The notes under the pieces: generated by a model
The model's database searches: none
What the model was told of the DNA's origin: nothing
What the model saw: only the letters and a program-made list of their open reading frames with translations
Source of the DNA: Eulemur rufifrons
Taxonomy: Eukaryota; Chordata; Mammalia; Primates; Lemuridae
Direction of reading: 5' to 3'
DNA length: 64,000 nt
Assembly (NCBI RefSeq): GCF_041146395.1
Contig: NC_090999.1
Coordinates: forward strand, 70,933,001 to 70,997,000
Shown: positions 62,400 to 64,000 of the stretch, piece after piece
How the letters are laid out: each line of letters opens with the position of its first letter
Position numbering within the stretch: the first letter of the stretch is position 1
Program-made: the position numbers and the translations under genes

Positions 62400-63030
62400 A
62401 AAGCCATTATGTGGCGCATAGCAGGGTACACATTCAGGAAGGGTGGCCTGGCATGTGGTAATGGAGCCCAGATTGAGTAGGGAGGCATCAGTGTGTGATG
62501 GGGTTGGTGACCAGGCATGGGGTGTTAGAGCCCAAGCAGGGTGAGGAGGGCTTCCATGCGTGGGCAGCCCAGTGTAGGATGTTCACAAAGGCCAAGTGGG
62601 ATGGATGAAGAGCACAAAGAGAAAGTCTGATGTGGGCTTTTGAGTCCAGATGGGAGAGAGGGAGAAAAAGCAAGGATGTGCTCAAAGGATGATGCCGTAA
62701 AAGCTAGCCTGAAGCTAACTAGTTGATGTGACAATTTAGGCAAAGGAAGTAATATAAATAAATAAAGCTAGCAACAGATTAAAACCCATTGAATAAAATA
62801 GGAAACCATGAGTTCATTATGATATAATAAATAGATGAATAAATTGAAAGTTTGATGAGAAATGGAATCATTATGAAGGTAAAAGTAACCTCTCCACCAA
62901 AATATATTAATTACAGAGGGAAAATAATAACTGTGTAGTGGAAAACCAGAAAGACACCACCTTAATACAGTGGTCAAAGTTAATATCATCAGTAACGAGA
63001 CAAGTCAAAATTGTCAAAATCCTAATAAAA
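62400..63030 (+). repeat. Old L1 3' UTR, 5' half
   Basis: 'aaaccatgagttcattatga', 'gagaaatggaatcattatga', 'ccagaaagacaccaccttaa', 'aaagttaatatcatcagtaa' match recalled L1M 3' UTR text. The G-rich start (62430-62600) has loosely repeating 'gagccc(a)...gggt' units. The reverse frames at 62488-62989 lie in this UTR and are not genes. Confidence 0.7.
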
Positions 63031-63031
63031 T

Positions 63032-63438
63032 TTTGTGGTAGACAGCTTCTAAGAAGGTGATCCTCCCCTCCTGGTATTCATGCCCTTGTTCTGACTCGTG
63101 TAGCCAACAGAGTGTTAGAGAAATGATGGTATGCGAAAGACATTGCTCACTCTGGAGGAAGCCAGTTGCCATGATGTGAGGACACTCAAGCAGCCCTGGA
63201 GAGAGGGCCACATGGTGAAGACATGTTGTTCCTGCCAACAGCCAACACCAACTGGCCAGCCATGTTAGCACACCACTTTGCAAGCAAATCTTTTAGTCTA
63301 GTCAAGCCTTCAGATGGCTGCAGTCCTGGCCAACATCTTGACTGCAACCGCTTGAGACCACCATCCAGCTAAGCTTTTCCTGATGGACTATGTGAGATAA
63401 TGCTTTATTATTTTCAACTACCAAGTTTTGAATTTGAT
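63032..63438 (+). mobile_element. MaLR (MLT1-like) LTR inside the L1 3' UTR
   Basis: Plus-strand MLT1-like LTR: 'tgtggtagacagcttctaag', 'tgttctgactcgtgtagcca', 'gccatgatgtgaggacactc', 'catccagctaagcttttcct', 'actatgtgagataatgcttt'. It interrupts an L1 3' UTR that resumes afterwards. The reverse frames at 63014-63568 lie antisense to the LTR/L1. Confidence 0.65.
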
Positions 63439-63469
63439 ATGCAGCAGTGAACAACAATACAGATGTAGT

Positions 63470-63950
63470 GAGAAGAACATGGCATTGCTTCCATGATATT
63501 CCTGCCCAAGATGCATAACCTGAATCTGGTCCTAATGAAACATAAAACAAATAGTAATTGTGAAGCATTCCTCAAAATAACTGGCCTGTAGAGTCAAGAC
63601 ATAAAAGTTAAGGACAGACTCAGAAACTATCCAGAAGTGAAAGAGACTAGAGACGTGACAAGTTTCTTTGCAATGCCTGATTCTGAACTGACTTTTTTGC
63701 TTTCAAAGGACATTGTTGGGAAATTGGCAAAGTTTGAAGCCTAAGGATTAGATGATAGTAATGTGTCAATATGAATATTTTATTTTGATGATTTGATTGA
63801 GGTTGTGTAGTAGAATGCACTTATTTTTAAGAAATAACACTAAAGTCTTCAGGGGTGATGAAGCATCAGGTTAGTTACTCACAAATGAGTTTTGGAGAAA
63901 AGTTATTTGTACTGTACTTGCAACATTTCTGTCAGTTTAAGATTATTTAA
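63470..63950 (+). repeat. Old L1 3' UTR, 3' half
   Basis: 'gcataacctgaatctggtcc', 'caaaataactggcctgtaga', 'aaaggacattgttgggaaat', 'gattgaggttgtgtagtaga', 'tttaagaaataacactaaag' follow the L1M 3' UTR order, continuing the piece at 62400-63030. Confidence 0.75.
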
Positions 63951-64000
63951 TTTTTTTTTAGTTATGAAAAAGGAAAACAACATAATATGTCATAGAATAT

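Overview
The window is mammalian nuclear DNA from a primate, most likely a strepsirrhine (lemur or loris lineage). It is AT-rich and dominated by interspersed repeats: Alu, L1, L2, MIR, MaLR-type LTRs, Tigger-like and hAT elements. Two Alus (36771-37108 minus, 53799-54154 plus) carry the extra A-rich spacer between the left and right arms that I associate with strepsirrhine Alus. I see no intact protein-coding gene, no rRNA or tRNA gene, no CRISPR array and no prokaryotic operon structure. The window is best read as intergenic or deep intronic sequence. Almost all open reading frames fall inside repeats or low-complexity tracts, or lack coding character.

Layout. 1-9.5 kb is mostly unclassified AT-rich DNA with scattered MIR and L2 fossils and a (TG)n tract. 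9.55-10.4 kb is a less AT-rich patch with an X-box-like and a CRE-like motif and a perfect splice-donor consensus; it is a candidate promoter/first exon but unproven. 12.9-13.7 kb is an antisense MaLR-type LTR split by an Alu. 14.4-15.6 kb is a 5'-truncated antisense L1. 19.5-24.2 kb is a nested block: an L2 element on the plus strand received a minus-strand processed pseudogene of ABCF2 (19580 to about 22071) and a hAT-type transposon (about 22853-23241). 27.4-27.6 kb is a long polypyrimidine tract.

31-38 kb holds MIR pairs, three antisense Alus, and Tigger-like elements. 38.4-39.1 kb is an antisense L2 containing a G-quadruplex-type C-run. 43.6-48 kb holds three collinear plus-strand fragments of old L1 ORF2. 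51.1-52.1 kb is an old L1/HAL1-like LINE. 59.6-60.5 kb holds two MIRs and a MER20-like hAT element with a near-matching 8-bp target duplication. 60.85-62.32 kb is a TA-flanked Tigger-like element that appears to contain older L2 and MIR sequence. 62.4-63.95 kb is an old L1 3' UTR interrupted by a MaLR-like LTR.

The only recognisable host-gene-derived sequence is the dead ABCF2 retrocopy. Nothing seen amounts to a new biological system. The items most worth follow-up are the candidate promoter/first exon near 10.3 kb, the Tigger-like element with apparently older repeats inside it, and two short motif-dense non-repeat patches (4.25-4.56 kb and 25.1-25.3 kb). All repeat family names come from recalled consensus sequences, not a database search, and most boundaries are accurate only to tens of bases.
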